A DNA stretch of 64,000 bases from Paenibacillus sp. UNC451MF. Lineage in GTDB: Bacteria; Bacillota; Bacilli; Paenibacillales; NBRC-103111. The notes under the pieces were generated by a model. That model saw only the letters and a list, made by a program, of their open reading frames with translations, had not been told where the DNA came from and searched no databases. The position numbers and the translations under genes were made by a program. Positions 41,078 through 50,016 of the stretch are shown piece by piece. Positions within the stretch are counted from its first letter, which is position 1. Each line of letters begins with the position of its first letter. The DNA lies in contig NZ_JMLS01000021.1 of NCBI RefSeq assembly GCF_000686845.1, forward strand, positions 103,209 through 167,208. The letters run 5' to 3'.

Positions 41078-43297
41078 ATGTATCGCAAAGCTTTGGGGTT
41101 TATTGCGCGCTATAAATATACAGCGGCTCTTATTGCGCTTGCAGGGAGCTTCATTATTGCCTTCGTAATTATAATGAGGATGAATAACACCGCACAGCCG
41201 CTGGAGGCTTCAAGTACCGTGCCTCCGGTTACACCTGATCATTCTTCCTCGCCAGCGACTCCAGCAACTGAACCAGGCCGTGATGCTGGAGAGCAGCTCG
41301 AACCTTTGTCTGTTTCAGTTAAGCAGCCTTTTCAGTATGCGGTTTGTCCTCCCGAGATGAACTGGATTCCACAGACAGAAATAGCTTCGGGCTTTACTCC
41401 TGTGGAACAACCGGCCCGACAGCGGTTGGGAGCGATTAAGCAAGTTTCGGTAGGCCATGTGTTCGATGGGGCCGGGTATGGAAGTGAATACGGGACTTCT
41501 TATGCATTGAGGGAAGATGGGACAGTATATCGGTGGGGCGTATTTGAATGGGGCCGTCAAGCTAGGCCGAGTGCTTTCCCGCAGAAAGTGAGCGGCTTGC
41601 CCGGCACTGTAATCCAGTTGGATGGCCGCTTCGCTTTACTAGAGGGCGGGGATATCTATGACCTAAATGCTGAGAGCGGAAAGGGCAAAATAGCTGGGCT
41701 GCCTAAGGCAACCGCCTTGGCGCAGGCGGAGGATTCCTCCGTCTATGTTCTAGGTCAAGACGGTCGCTTACAGCTATTGTCTATGTCGGGGCCAGACAGC
41801 CACCCTTCGATTACGGAGGTAACCGGTTGGGATGAAATAAGCTCCATAAAAGCGAGTCCATTTATTACATTGGCATTGGATAAAGAAGGAAGGCTCAGAC
41901 TGGCGCAAGGTCCCTTTGCTAACGCTGGAAACAAAACGTCTGTACCGCTTGATTTGCCCGACGGAGCAAAAGCACTGCGAATCGAAACGACCATGTCGAG
42001 CGAGACCCCTGCGTTTGTATTATCGGATAAAGGAGACTGGTTCCAAATAAATGACCAAGGACAGCTCAAGGCCGTTCCTGTGCCCAAACACATTGTTCAA
42101 ATAACTGCCTCGCAGCATGCATCGGTGGCGTTAAAAGATGACGGAACAGTGTGGGCTTGGGGAAACAGCTCGAATTTGATGGGTTCTGGCAGTCAGCGTA
42201 TCGAGCCCGATCATCCCCGGCAGCTTGAGGGACTTACCGGAATCAAGGCTATTGCTACCGGCACGGATCATTTACTTGCCCTTACAAACGATGGACATAT
42301 TCTAACCGTGGGCTCCAATATGTATGGTCAGCTTGGACAGCAGCCGATCTATGCAGCAGATCCGCAGCTTTTTGGCACATGGGCAGGAATAGATGCCTTA
42401 TTTCCATTCGAGAATCGATTAATGACGGTTACCCATGGCGACTTATGGGCGCTCTCCTATGATGGCTCTGCCAAGCCGATCGTGCTAGGTCACAATATTA
42501 CGAAAGCGATCGCAGCATTAGGCCACTTCGCGGCATTGACGGCTGACGGGCGGCTACTTGTAGCTGATCCGGAGGAGACTAAGCCATGCAGGGTGCTGCA
42601 GGCGAGCGTCCCCATAGTTGATGCTGCATCGGCTGCCAACGGGCTTTTATTAGCAATATCAGATGGGCGGGTATTTCTTATAGAGGGAAATATGGCTGAG
42701 CTTGAGCAAGCTAAGGAGCTTAGCTTTCACCCGAAGCCTGTAGGTAAAGTAACCCAAGTCTTTGGTGAGCTGGTTCCGTTCGCTCTCACGGATAAAGGGG
42801 AGCTGTATTACAACCAGAGAACCGAGAACGGCTCGATAATCATGGAAAAGATCAATCTGCCTGCAGCAGTCAAGCAGTGGTCTCCTATACACTCTGATTT
42901 CTCGGATGGTGTCGGCTTTATCGGTAAAGTGCTGGATATGAACAATCAAGTGCATGATCTGGCTCTGAAGCTTAATTACAGTGCTAGCTCGAACGGACGG
43001 ACGGCTTCTGTCACGATAAGTCCTACAGGACGGCAAGCCATAAGCCTAGCCGGGGGCGCGGAGATAGACAAGAATGGCCGAATTTATGAGCTGGGCAGCA
43101 ATATGCCTATAGATACTCAGCTGCCGTCCGGTAGCCGTCTTCAAGCATCCGGTTCCTTGTATCATTATTTCATCGAAGGCAGAGCTTACTTCTATCATTT
43201 CTTTGTTGCAGAGAATGGAGTCATGTACTGGCTTGGTGACCGGCCGCATACAGGTGCGCAGAGAACACCAGGATTCGTGGTGTTAACGGATGGATAA
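41078..43297 (+). CDS. Membrane-anchored RCC1-repeat beta-propeller protein
   Basis: About 739 aa. Residues 15-37 form one transmembrane helix (TAALIALAGSFIIAFVIIM), followed by a proline/threonine/serine-rich linker (residues 45-75) and a large outside domain. At least several RCC1-type blades are visible: YALREDGTVYRWGVFEWGRQ, SVALKDDGTVWAWGNSSNLM, LLALTNDGHILTVGSNMYGQ with LGQQ, and LWALSYDGSAKPIVLG. RCC1 propellers in bacterial envelopes are generally binding scaffolds. The C-terminal half (residues 450-739) keeps the spacing but loses the consensus. ATG 41078 follows GAGGTGAT. The ligand is unknown. Confidence 0.82.
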   Translation: MYRKALGFIARYKYTAALIALAGSFIIAFVIIMRMNNTAQPLEASSTVPPVTPDHSSSPATPATEPGRDAGEQLEPLSVSVKQPFQYAVCPPEMNWIPQTEIASGFTPVEQPARQRLGAIKQVSVGHVFDGAGYGSEYGTSYALREDGTVYRWGVFEWGRQARPSAFPQKVSGLPGTVIQLDGRFALLEGGDIYDLNAESGKGKIAGLPKATALAQAEDSSVYVLGQDGRLQLLSMSGPDSHPSITEVTGWDEISSIKASPFITLALDKEGRLRLAQGPFANAGNKTSVPLDLPDGAKALRIETTMSSETPAFVLSDKGDWFQINDQGQLKAVPVPKHIVQITASQHASVALKDDGTVWAWGNSSNLMGSGSQRIEPDHPRQLEGLTGIKAIATGTDHLLALTNDGHILTVGSNMYGQLGQQPIYAADPQLFGTWAGIDALFPFENRLMTVTHGDLWALSYDGSAKPIVLGHNITKAIAALGHFAALTADGRLLVADPEETKPCRVLQASVPIVDAASAANGLLLAISDGRVFLIEGNMAELEQAKELSFHPKPVGKVTQVFGELVPFALTDKGELYYNQRTENGSIIMEKINLPAAVKQWSPIHSDFSDGVGFIGKVLDMNNQVHDLALKLNYSASSNGRTASVTISPTGRQAISLAGGAEIDKNGRIYELGSNMPIDTQLPSGSRLQASGSLYHYFIEGRAYFYHFFVAENGVMYWLGDRPHTGAQRTPGFVVLTDG

Positions 43298-43315
43298 TAT
43301 GCGCTGAGACAACAC

Positions 43316-43343
43316 AAGAGGACAGCCAACAGGCTGTCCTCTT
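43316..43343. terminator. Bidirectional terminator
   Basis: Perfect 12-bp stem AAGAGGACAGCC/GGCTGTCCTCTT with loop AACA lies between converging genes. Confidence 0.85.
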
Positions 43344-43360
43344 CATAGCAATGCAGTATC

Positions 43361-44518
43361 TTAAATTTTCATTGTATCCACATAATTCGGGCTTCCGCTG
43401 AGGAGCCAGTTGCGATGGCGGATAGCCGTTTCATCCTGCTCCGGTTCGCCATACGGCCACGTTTCTCCTGAGCTTTCAACATATTCCTTGATGAGCATCA
43501 AGAGGGCCGCGCTCCATTGCCGCGTTCCTTTAATTCCGGGTACGAGTGGGTAGTACTTGTCATAGGCTGCACGAATTAATGCGTGAGCGACTTCTTGAAG
43601 GACGCTTGGCACATCCGCTTTCTCCAGCTTGGCGGCCAGCAACTCAGGTACCTCCAACTCGTCATTCGATGCGTGGCTTTCGTATTCGAACTCGGTAATG
43701 ACTTCTTGCTCCTTAGCCATCCATAGTTTCATCCGATCGAGTGCAGGCTTGAACGCCGCAGGCACAGAGACGGTTAATTCAGGCTCCGGATTGTCCAGAT
43801 TGATGACGAACGATTCGTCAAATTTATTTATTTTTGCATTGCCGCGGACCCCTAACCAGCGGAGTGCGAGCAGGGCATGAGTTCTGACTTTGCCGTCTAT
43901 TTCTTCATTGCGGCATACTCTGCGGAGCAATTTCTCGCTTCGCGGATCAGGCAGCATACAGAGCAGCCTTACACCTGTCAGTACAGCTTCAGGATCTTCC
44001 AGCCATTTTTTAATATGTTCATAGATCGCATCAATAGATTCTTCAAGCAGCCAATCGAGCTCAATACGGCGCGCAGCATATTCTCCAAGGCTCAACAGTC
44101 CTTGTTCTTGAAGCGTCTCAAGCCCATGGCGGCTGACCAGCTCTTCATGCGCGTTTTTCAAATCTTCGCCCATTTGGGTGAACAGCTCTTTATCTGAAGC
44201 GCTGACCCCTTTCATTTGAGAGATCAACACAATCCATTCGCTCAGTGCACCTGGATTTTGCTGCCATAGCATCATAGAGAACGTTATTAAATCGCGATCG
44301 AACTCAAGAATTTCGTGATGCAGCGCATAACGCGCCAGCATAGTTTGTGCGTCATGTTCTTTTCGCATGAGGCTCAGAGCCAGAATCAGACCGTTCCATG
44401 CATTACTGTTAGCCCGATCCTCCAGAATGGCACGGTAAAAACAAAACGCGGCGGCGCCGTATGATTCCGCTTGCAAGTAATGACGGCCCAATCCGCCGAT
44501 ATTTTCTTGTTGACTCAT
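43361..44518 (-). CDS. TPR-like repeat protein of unknown function
   Basis: About 385 aa from ATG 44518 after GGGGGTAG. The N-terminal 80 residues look like tetratricopeptide helices (GGLGRHYLQAESYGAAAFCF, YRAILEDRANSNAWNGL), followed by HEAT-like repeats (LTGVRLLCMLPDPRSEKLLR, VRTHALLALRWLGVRG). The C-terminal 150 residues include VPAAFKPALDRMKLWMAKEQ and end with a segment typical for Paenibacillaceae TPR proteins. There is no signal peptide, so it is probably a cytoplasmic scaffold. I do not recognise a specific role. Confidence 0.75.
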   Translation of the reverse strand: MSQQENIGGLGRHYLQAESYGAAAFCFYRAILEDRANSNAWNGLILALSLMRKEHDAQTMLARYALHHEILEFDRDLITFSMMLWQQNPGALSEWIVLISQMKGVSASDKELFTQMGEDLKNAHEELVSRHGLETLQEQGLLSLGEYAARRIELDWLLEESIDAIYEHIKKWLEDPEAVLTGVRLLCMLPDPRSEKLLRRVCRNEEIDGKVRTHALLALRWLGVRGNAKINKFDESFVINLDNPEPELTVSVPAAFKPALDRMKLWMAKEQEVITEFEYESHASNDELEVPELLAAKLEKADVPSVLQEVAHALIRAAYDKYYPLVPGIKGTRQWSAALLMLIKEYVESSGETWPYGEPEQDETAIRHRNWLLSGSPNYVDTMKI

Positions 44519-44898
44519 TTCTTCTACCCCCATGACAAAATTGGCTATAGTAGAAGTATACCTTATATGGCGAATTGTTTGAAATTATTTTTACAACGCC
44601 ATGATGGGTTTATGCTTGGCTTTAACGAGATGAGCTTGAATAACCGCAATACCCACAATCTTTCACGCTCCTTAGTATAAAATGCAGCAGCAGGTCTTGC
44701 ATAAGATCACAATTTATACAATGCTTATAATCAGTAGTCCATACTACAGTCACGAGCAAAGGAGGGAGCATTCGTAAAAAGGTAACCCAATTATTAAACG
44801 AGTTGACAGCAGCAGGGATTGTAAGAAAATCGGGGCTCTGTAAACCATTACAAATTCAGCCGGAACGATTGAAGTCGGCTTTTGGAGGATTAATACAT
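44519..44898. other. Divergent intergenic region with an open in-frame stretch before the MEKHLA gene
   Basis: 380 bases between the TPR-like gene and the MEKHLA gene. A TATAAT at 44726-44731 could start rightward transcription. An AGGAGGGAGC site at 44760-44769 is followed by an ATT codon in frame with the MEKHLA gene, giving 43 extra codons (VTQLLNELTAAGIVRKSG) that look protein-like; there is no ATG, GTG or other strong start except TTG 44803. Confidence 0.45.
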
Positions 44899-45372
44899 AT
44901 GAATAACGTTCAAAGACCAACCCGCGGTATCGGAGCGGGGGATGACCATGCGGCGCTTATTCTTCACAGCTACCGTCAATTAATGGGTGCAGATTTAATC
45001 GAAACGAACGATAAAGTCAGCTTGGCAGAGCAGCTGTTTGATTCGGCCACCGTCATTTTATCACACGGTACGGAAGCGGACCCGGTACTGAATTTCGGCA
45101 ACCGCGCAGCGTTAACGCTGTGGGAGATGGATTGGGATACGTTTACCCGGACACCTTCGAGATATACGGCGGAAGCGATGGAACGCTCGGAACGAGATCG
45201 ATTTTTGAAGGCGGTTGCGGAGCAGGGCTATGTGGACAACTATACAGGCATCCGCATTTCGAGCACAGGACGAAGATTTTACATTAAAGAAGCGATTGTG
45301 TGGAATTTGCGGGATGCATCGGGCCGTTATGCTGGACAAGCCGCGGCATTTCAACATTACGAGAATTGCTAA
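44899..45372 (+). CDS. MEKHLA domain (PAS-related) protein
   Basis: About 157 aa from ATG 44899, 9 bases after GGAGG. The MEKHLA domain fills the protein: ALILHSYRQLMGADLIE, LFDSATVILSHGTEADPVLN, FGNRAALTLWEMDWDTFTRT, PSRYTAEAMERSERDRFL and GIRISSTGRRFYIKEA. The family resembles PAS sensor folds and is found as single-domain proteins in bacteria and at the end of plant HD-ZIP III factors. Ligand and partner are unknown. The coding frame continues upstream without stop to 44731. Confidence 0.85.
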   Translation: MNNVQRPTRGIGAGDDHAALILHSYRQLMGADLIETNDKVSLAEQLFDSATVILSHGTEADPVLNFGNRAALTLWEMDWDTFTRTPSRYTAEAMERSERDRFLKAVAEQGYVDNYTGIRISSTGRRFYIKEAIVWNLRDASGRYAGQAAAFQHYENC

Positions 45373-45493
45373 ATGATGAGCTTCGTGTGAACGAGTTCAT
45401 TAAATTTGCTTGCTAATCCAGGCGCCTGCGGAAGCCTTTCTTGTTGTTTGTCCATAAGATATAGGGACGAATAGGGTGAAAGGGTGCGTGATC

Positions 45494-45637
45494 ATGAATA
45501 ACACGTTCAAGCAGGGCTTGAAATTTATGATGGAGAACAAGAAGATACAGAAGATGTTCAAGGAGCTTGAGAAGGCGCAAAAAGAAGTCGATGCCGTCGT
45601 GAAAAACGCTGAAAAAATCAAGAAAAAAATGAAATAA
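45494..45637 (+). CDS. Small 47-aa lysine-rich coiled-coil protein
   Basis: 47 residues: MNNTFKQGLKFMMENKKIQK then a long amphipathic helix with heptad spacing (MFKELEKAQKEVDAVV) and a KIKKKMK tail. ATG 45494 is 7 bases after AGGGTG. There is no membrane helix. The opposite-strand frame over this region is hydrophobic only because of the A-rich coding sequence. It probably is a real small helical protein; function unknown. Confidence 0.6.
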   Translation: MNNTFKQGLKFMMENKKIQKMFKELEKAQKEVDAVVKNAEKIKKKMK

Positions 45638-45700
45638 TAGAGCAGGCATAAATCATTTCCTCCCTTTATAAGATAAAGTATCCGATGAAGGAGAGGGGAA

Positions 45701-46099
45701 TTGAGCGTGGGAGCAAAGCTCATTAAGATCGCTTCAATTTATTTTGTAGTGGGGATTTGTTTGGGGATGTTCATGTCCATTTCTCACAAATTTGATTTTG
45801 CTTCGGTGCATGCTCACATTAATTTGCTCGGCTGGGTGTCACTTGCTTTGTCCGGTTTTGTGTATCATGTGTTTCCTAAAAGCGCGGAATCGGTTCTCGG
45901 CAAAATACACTTTTGGCTTCATAACATCGGCCTCCCGATTATGATGATCGGACTCTTTGTGCTTGTGAGTGGCATTGCCAACACAGAACCTGTTATCGCA
46001 GTAGGAGGAACCCTAACTTCAATCGGAATTGTTATTTTCATGATTAACGTGTTGAAAAATGTAAGCGCGGCTAAAGATCCTTCCAGTTCGGGCCGCTGA
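45701..46099 (+). CDS. Small membrane protein with heme-copper oxidase subunit I-like helices
   Basis: A 132-aa protein from TTG 45701, 7 bases after AAGGAG. Four hydrophobic helices are visible. The pattern SVHAHINLLGWVSLALSGFV near residue 35 and FWLHNIGLPIMMIGLFVL near residue 70 resembles helices of cbb3-type oxidase subunit I, including the histidines in HAH and LHN. Full subunit I has twelve helices, so this is a short stand-alone relative often annotated as cytochrome-c oxidase. Heme binding is possible but unproven. Confidence 0.75.
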   Translation: MSVGAKLIKIASIYFVVGICLGMFMSISHKFDFASVHAHINLLGWVSLALSGFVYHVFPKSAESVLGKIHFWLHNIGLPIMMIGLFVLVSGIANTEPVIAVGGTLTSIGIVIFMINVLKNVSAAKDPSSSGR

Positions 46100-46120
46100 T
46101 CAGCAAAAGTCATCCAACCA

Positions 46121-46162
46121 ACGGGCTGCGTGAGGAGTGAACTCCTTATCGCACCCGTTTTT
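46121..46162 (+). terminator. Terminator after small membrane protein gene
   Basis: ACGGG.TGCG pairs with CGCACCCGT (one bulged C), with an inner AGGAGT/ACTCCT stem, then TTTTT. Confidence 0.75.
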
Positions 46163-46210
46163 GCTGTGAAATCAACTGATTGCTATTCACTCCATATTAA
46201 CCGAACATCC

Positions 46211-46447
46211 TCAGAAGAGCTCCCCTGCAAATAGACGTTCCGTATAGGGGGCTTCCTTGGTAGACCATTCGATGGCAAACTCACCGGATGAGCTCAGCAG
46301 GCTGTAACGCAGCGTTATATACAGATTACCTTTGTCTACGGTGTAGGAATAGCCGCTGAAGCCTGCGGCACTGTTGCTCGTGGTACCACTTAGCAGCAAT
46401 CTTCCTTGGTCCATGCCAACCTGCCGAACCATTAAGGATTTATTCAC
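46211..46447 (-). CDS. 78-aa hypothetical protein
   Basis: From GTG 46447, 5 bases after AAGGGG, a frame of 78 residues: VRQVGMDQGRLLLSGTTSNS, then AAGFSGYSYTVDKGNLYITL and RYSLLSSSGEFAIEW. The alternating hydrophobic pattern suggests a small beta-sheet protein or the C-terminal domain of a longer secreted protein that has lost its front. No signal peptide is visible. Whether it is intact or a remnant cannot be told from the sequence. Confidence 0.5.
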   Translation of the reverse strand: MNKSLMVRQVGMDQGRLLLSGTTSNSAAGFSGYSYTVDKGNLYITLRYSLLSSSGEFAIEWSTKEAPYTERLFAGELF

Positions 46448-46569
46448 GAAACCCCTTTCCTCGTCCACTTTCAAACAAAATCAAACTCTGATACATTAAT
46501 ATCACCAACTTATTACGGGAATGCAAAATTTTTGAACATGGGCCACTTGGAGGCGAGGGGTAAGGGGAT

Positions 46570-48213
46570 ATGTACAAGCTCATATTGGCGGAAGATGAAC
46601 AAGAAGTAAGGGAAAGTGTCATTCAAGAGATCGACTGGGCTTCCTATGGCTTTGAAGTGGTAGATACGGCAGAGAATGGCAAAGAGGCGATGGAGCAGAT
46701 TGAGAAATGGATGCCGGATGTTGTCGTAACCGATATACGGATGCCATTCATGGACGGTATGCAGCTCTCGGAATGGATACGCAGCAAATATCCGACGACG
46801 AAGATCATCATCCTGACCGGATACGATGAATTCGAATATGCGCAAAAAGCGGTCAAAATGCATATCGACGAATATGTACTCAAGCCCTTTTCCGCGCAGG
46901 AGCTTATTCAAGCTCTGGTCAAGATAAAGCAGCTCATTGATGAGGAAATTGCCCGCAAGGAAAATATGCAGACGCTTCAGGAGCATTTTCGTCAAAGCTT
47001 GCCTGTGCTTCGTGAAGTTTTCCTGGGCTCGCTTATCCAGCGCAAGCTTCCAAAGGTAGAAATCGAAGAGAAAGCGCTCAATTACAACGTTCGTCTGCAG
47101 GGCGATGTCTTTCAGGTCTCCGTCCTCAGTATGGATAATCCGGAGTTGCAAGGCGATGAAGCGAGAGCCTCATCTCAATCTTTGAAGTATTCCAAGGACA
47201 GCGAGCTGAAATTGTTTGCTATATTAAATATTTCCGAGGAAATAGTGCATAAGCATCAAGCGGGCATATTGTTTCTGTATAACGGCAATCTTGTGCTGCT
47301 GACCACAGCGGAAGAATCGGATCGAGATGTTGTTATGAAACGGACTTTATCTGCGCTTGAGGAAATTCGTCAGAGCATTGAAAAATATTTAAAGTTGTCC
47401 GTCACCATTGGAGTAGGAACGATCGTAACGGATATTGCTAATGTGAGCTACTCTTACGGCGATGCGATCCTTGCGCTCGATTACCGACTGCTGCTGGGCA
47501 ACAACCGGATTATTTGCATTGATGATGTCGAGACGTGCCGAGTGGAAAAGCTGCGGTTTGATGAGCTGAAGGAGCATGCACTTATCCGCTGCATGAAAGT
47601 AGGAACGCATCAGGAGCTGAAGGAGCTTGTAGATGAATTGTTTCACGGCATAGCGGATACGCCAATATCGTTTCAGGATTACCAGATCTACTTGCTAGAA
47701 ATGCTGACGGCGATTTTGAAGGCGGCCAAAGATTCGAATACCGATTTGGACTCGATTCTTGGTAGCGCTTTTAACCCTTTTGCTGATATTCACAAATTCA
47801 CGAATCCACAGGAAGCGAAACAATGGATTCTGGGCTTGTGTACACGGATCATGACCAGCATTGTCAGTGAGCGGCAATCCTCTTACAAGTCTCTGGTCGA
47901 TAAAGCGAAGGAGTATACCCTGGCTCATTATCACGATAGCGACATCTCGATTAATAAGGTTTGCGGCCATTTGCACATAAGCGCGGGCTATTTTAGCGGC
48001 ATTTTCAAAAAAGAAACGAAGATGACGTTCGTCAATTACCTGATGCACATTCGGATGGAAGCAGCTAAAGAACTGTTGCGTACAACTGATTTGAAAACGT
48101 TCGAGATTGCAGAAAAAGTGGGCTATGCCGAGCCGAACTACTTCAGCTTTTCTTTCCGGAAGCATGTCGGCGTTTCTCCTAAAGAGTATAAAAACAGCTC
48201 CAGAGAGATATAG
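46570..48213 (+). CDS. YesN-type response regulator (receiver plus AraC HTH)
   Basis: A 547-aa protein. The receiver domain begins YKLILAEDEQEVRESV, has the phospho-aspartate in VVVTDIRMPFMDGMQ near residue 55 and the switch lysine in YVLKPFSAQEL near residue 105. A long central linker is followed by two AraC-type helix-turn-helix units at the C-terminus (DISINKVCGHLHISAGYFSG and TFEIAEKVGYAEPNYFSFSF with FRKHVGVSPKEYK, residues 455-545). It pairs with the YesM-type kinase 18 bases downstream and probably activates the mgl operon. ATG 46570 starts the protein. Confidence 0.92.
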   Translation: MYKLILAEDEQEVRESVIQEIDWASYGFEVVDTAENGKEAMEQIEKWMPDVVVTDIRMPFMDGMQLSEWIRSKYPTTKIIILTGYDEFEYAQKAVKMHIDEYVLKPFSAQELIQALVKIKQLIDEEIARKENMQTLQEHFRQSLPVLREVFLGSLIQRKLPKVEIEEKALNYNVRLQGDVFQVSVLSMDNPELQGDEARASSQSLKYSKDSELKLFAILNISEEIVHKHQAGILFLYNGNLVLLTTAEESDRDVVMKRTLSALEEIRQSIEKYLKLSVTIGVGTIVTDIANVSYSYGDAILALDYRLLLGNNRIICIDDVETCRVEKLRFDELKEHALIRCMKVGTHQELKELVDELFHGIADTPISFQDYQIYLLEMLTAILKAAKDSNTDLDSILGSAFNPFADIHKFTNPQEAKQWILGLCTRIMTSIVSERQSSYKSLVDKAKEYTLAHYHDSDISINKVCGHLHISAGYFSGIFKKETKMTFVNYLMHIRMEAAKELLRTTDLKTFEIAEKVGYAEPNYFSFSFRKHVGVSPKEYKNSSREI

Positions 48214-48231
48214 ATTGGAGGCATCCCCTGA

Positions 48232-50016
48232 ATGAGGCCGATTCGGAAGCGTTATCGCGCGTTGGCGGATATGTGGAGAACGAGAAGCATCCAGTTTATT
48301 ATCACTGCCTCCTTTACGCTAATAACGATAATGGTCATGATCATTGTCAGTGTGCTTGTGTACAACAAATTTGCGCAAACGGCAGAGCAAAATACGTTTC
48401 TTAGCAATCAACAGATCGTTGAACAGATCAACTACAACCTCGACGTTTATCTGAAAGGGATGACAGAAGTATTCGAGCTGGTCGACCAGAAAATTCGGGC
48501 CAGCAAGACGATTCCGAACGAACAGCTGCTGGAGCAAATGACAACCATTTTCGAAACCCGTGAAGATATCGTATCCATGGCGTTATTCACAGAGTCGGGG
48601 GAGCTGATAACCGGCCTACCGGTGGCGGAGATGAGGAAGAATACAAAGTTAACCGAGCAAAGCTGGTTTCTGTCGGCATTAGAAAGCCCGAACCATCTTT
48701 CCTTTTCGCTGCCGCACATACAGAACTTGTATAAAGGACAGTACAAGTGGGTCGTTTCCATGAGCAAGGGGATTACCATTACCCGTAACAATGAGACGAT
48801 CAATGCCGTGCTGCTGGTCGATGTCAATTTTAAAACGATGGATGAATTGTTCCGCAGAGTCAATCTCGGCAAGAAGGGCTACGTCTACATTATCGATGAA
48901 TCGGCGGGAAATATTATTTATCACCCGCAGCAGCAGCTTATTTTTATTGGCTTGAAATATGAAAATGTGGAGCAAGCGCTAAAATATACATACGGCAGCT
49001 ATTTGGATGAGTCGAACGGTGAGAAGCGGCTGATCACGATCAAGACAGTTAACAACATCGGCTGGAAGATCATCGGTGTCTCTTATATGGATGAGATTGT
49101 TGCAACGAAAAAAGAGATTGGCGCTTTTATTTCTTGGCTGTTGCTCTTTGTCATTTTGTTCGTGCTGCTCATCTCGGCGTTCATGTCAGCCAAGATCTCG
49201 CAGCCAATCAAAAGGTTGGACAAATCGATGCGGAAGGTCGAGCAGGGAGACTTCAATATTCATATTCCCATCACTGGTAACGATGAAGTGGGGCGGCTGT
49301 CTCGAAGGTTCAATATCATGGTGACGCAAATTCGTCAGTTGATGGATCAGAATATCCGAGAGCAGGAATCCAAGCGCAAGAGCGAGCTTGAGGTGCTGCA
49401 GTCGCAGATCAATCCGCATTTCTTGTACAATACGTTGAACTCCGTCGTGCGAATGGCGGGCAGCGGCAAAAGCGAAGACGTGATTACAATGATTACGTCA
49501 TTGTCAAAGTTTTTTCGCATCAGTCTAAGCCGTGGGAAAACGATTATTACGGTTCAGGAAGAGCTGGAGCATATCCGTAACTACTTAATCATTCAAAAAA
49601 TTCGCTATAAAAATAAGTTTGATTTTGAAATTACGGCAGACGAGCAGGTGCTGCCTTGTCAGACCCTAAAGCTGCTGCTTCAACCGTTAGTTGAAAATGC
49701 CATCTATCACGGAATCGAATATATGGTTGATGAGGGACATATCCAAATCTCGGCTTTGGTTAGGGAGGATAAGCTTCTGTTCGAGGTCCGCGATAATGGA
49801 TTGGGTATCCCCCCGGACAAGCTGGAGCAATTGTTAAATGGCCAGATTCGATCCGAGGAGGGCTCAGGTGTAGGAGTACGGAATGTGCAGCAAAGAATTA
49901 AGCTGACGTTCGGGGATGAGTATGGCTTGCAGGTGGAGAGTGTGCAGGAGGAAGGGACGACCGTACAGGTATGGCTTCCGCTGCTGTGCACAGAAGGGGG
50001 AGAGGAGGAGCTGTGA
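48232..50016 (+). CDS. YesM-type sensor histidine kinase
   Basis: A 594-aa membrane kinase. Transmembrane helix 1 (residues 20-43), an outside dCache-like sensor domain to about residue 290, helix 2 (SWLLLFVILFVLLISAFMSA), a HAMP domain (SQPIKRLDKSMRKVEQGDFN), then the His_kinase domain with ALQSQINPHFLYNTLN-type motif (LQSQINPHFLYNTLNSVVRM, phospho-histidine near residue 402) and ATPase boxes LLLQPLVENAIYHGIE and RDNGLGIP. It should sense a sugar outside and phosphorylate the YesN partner. Its stop overlaps the next gene start by three bases. Confidence 0.92.
   Translation: MRPIRKRYRALADMWRTRSIQFIITASFTLITIMVMIIVSVLVYNKFAQTAEQNTFLSNQQIVEQINYNLDVYLKGMTEVFELVDQKIRASKTIPNEQLLEQMTTIFETREDIVSMALFTESGELITGLPVAEMRKNTKLTEQSWFLSALESPNHLSFSLPHIQNLYKGQYKWVVSMSKGITITRNNETINAVLLVDVNFKTMDELFRRVNLGKKGYVYIIDESAGNIIYHPQQQLIFIGLKYENVEQALKYTYGSYLDESNGEKRLITIKTVNNIGWKIIGVSYMDEIVATKKEIGAFISWLLLFVILFVLLISAFMSAKISQPIKRLDKSMRKVEQGDFNIHIPITGNDEVGRLSRRFNIMVTQIRQLMDQNIREQESKRKSELEVLQSQINPHFLYNTLNSVVRMAGSGKSEDVITMITSLSKFFRISLSRGKTIITVQEELEHIRNYLIIQKIRYKNKFDFEITADEQVLPCQTLKLLLQPLVENAIYHGIEYMVDEGHIQISALVREDKLLFEVRDNGLGIPPDKLEQLLNGQIRSEEGSGVGVRNVQQRIKLTFGDEYGLQVESVQEEGTTVQVWLPLLCTEGGEEEL

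Noticed and set aside
44471..44680. 69-codon plus-strand frame over the start of the TPR-like gene
   Set aside because: Mostly antisense to the TPR-like gene start; no ribosome site.
45400..45723. Hydrophobic minus-strand frame of about 107 codons
   Set aside because: It is the complement of the lysine-rich 47-aa gene, which makes an artificial F/L-rich protein.
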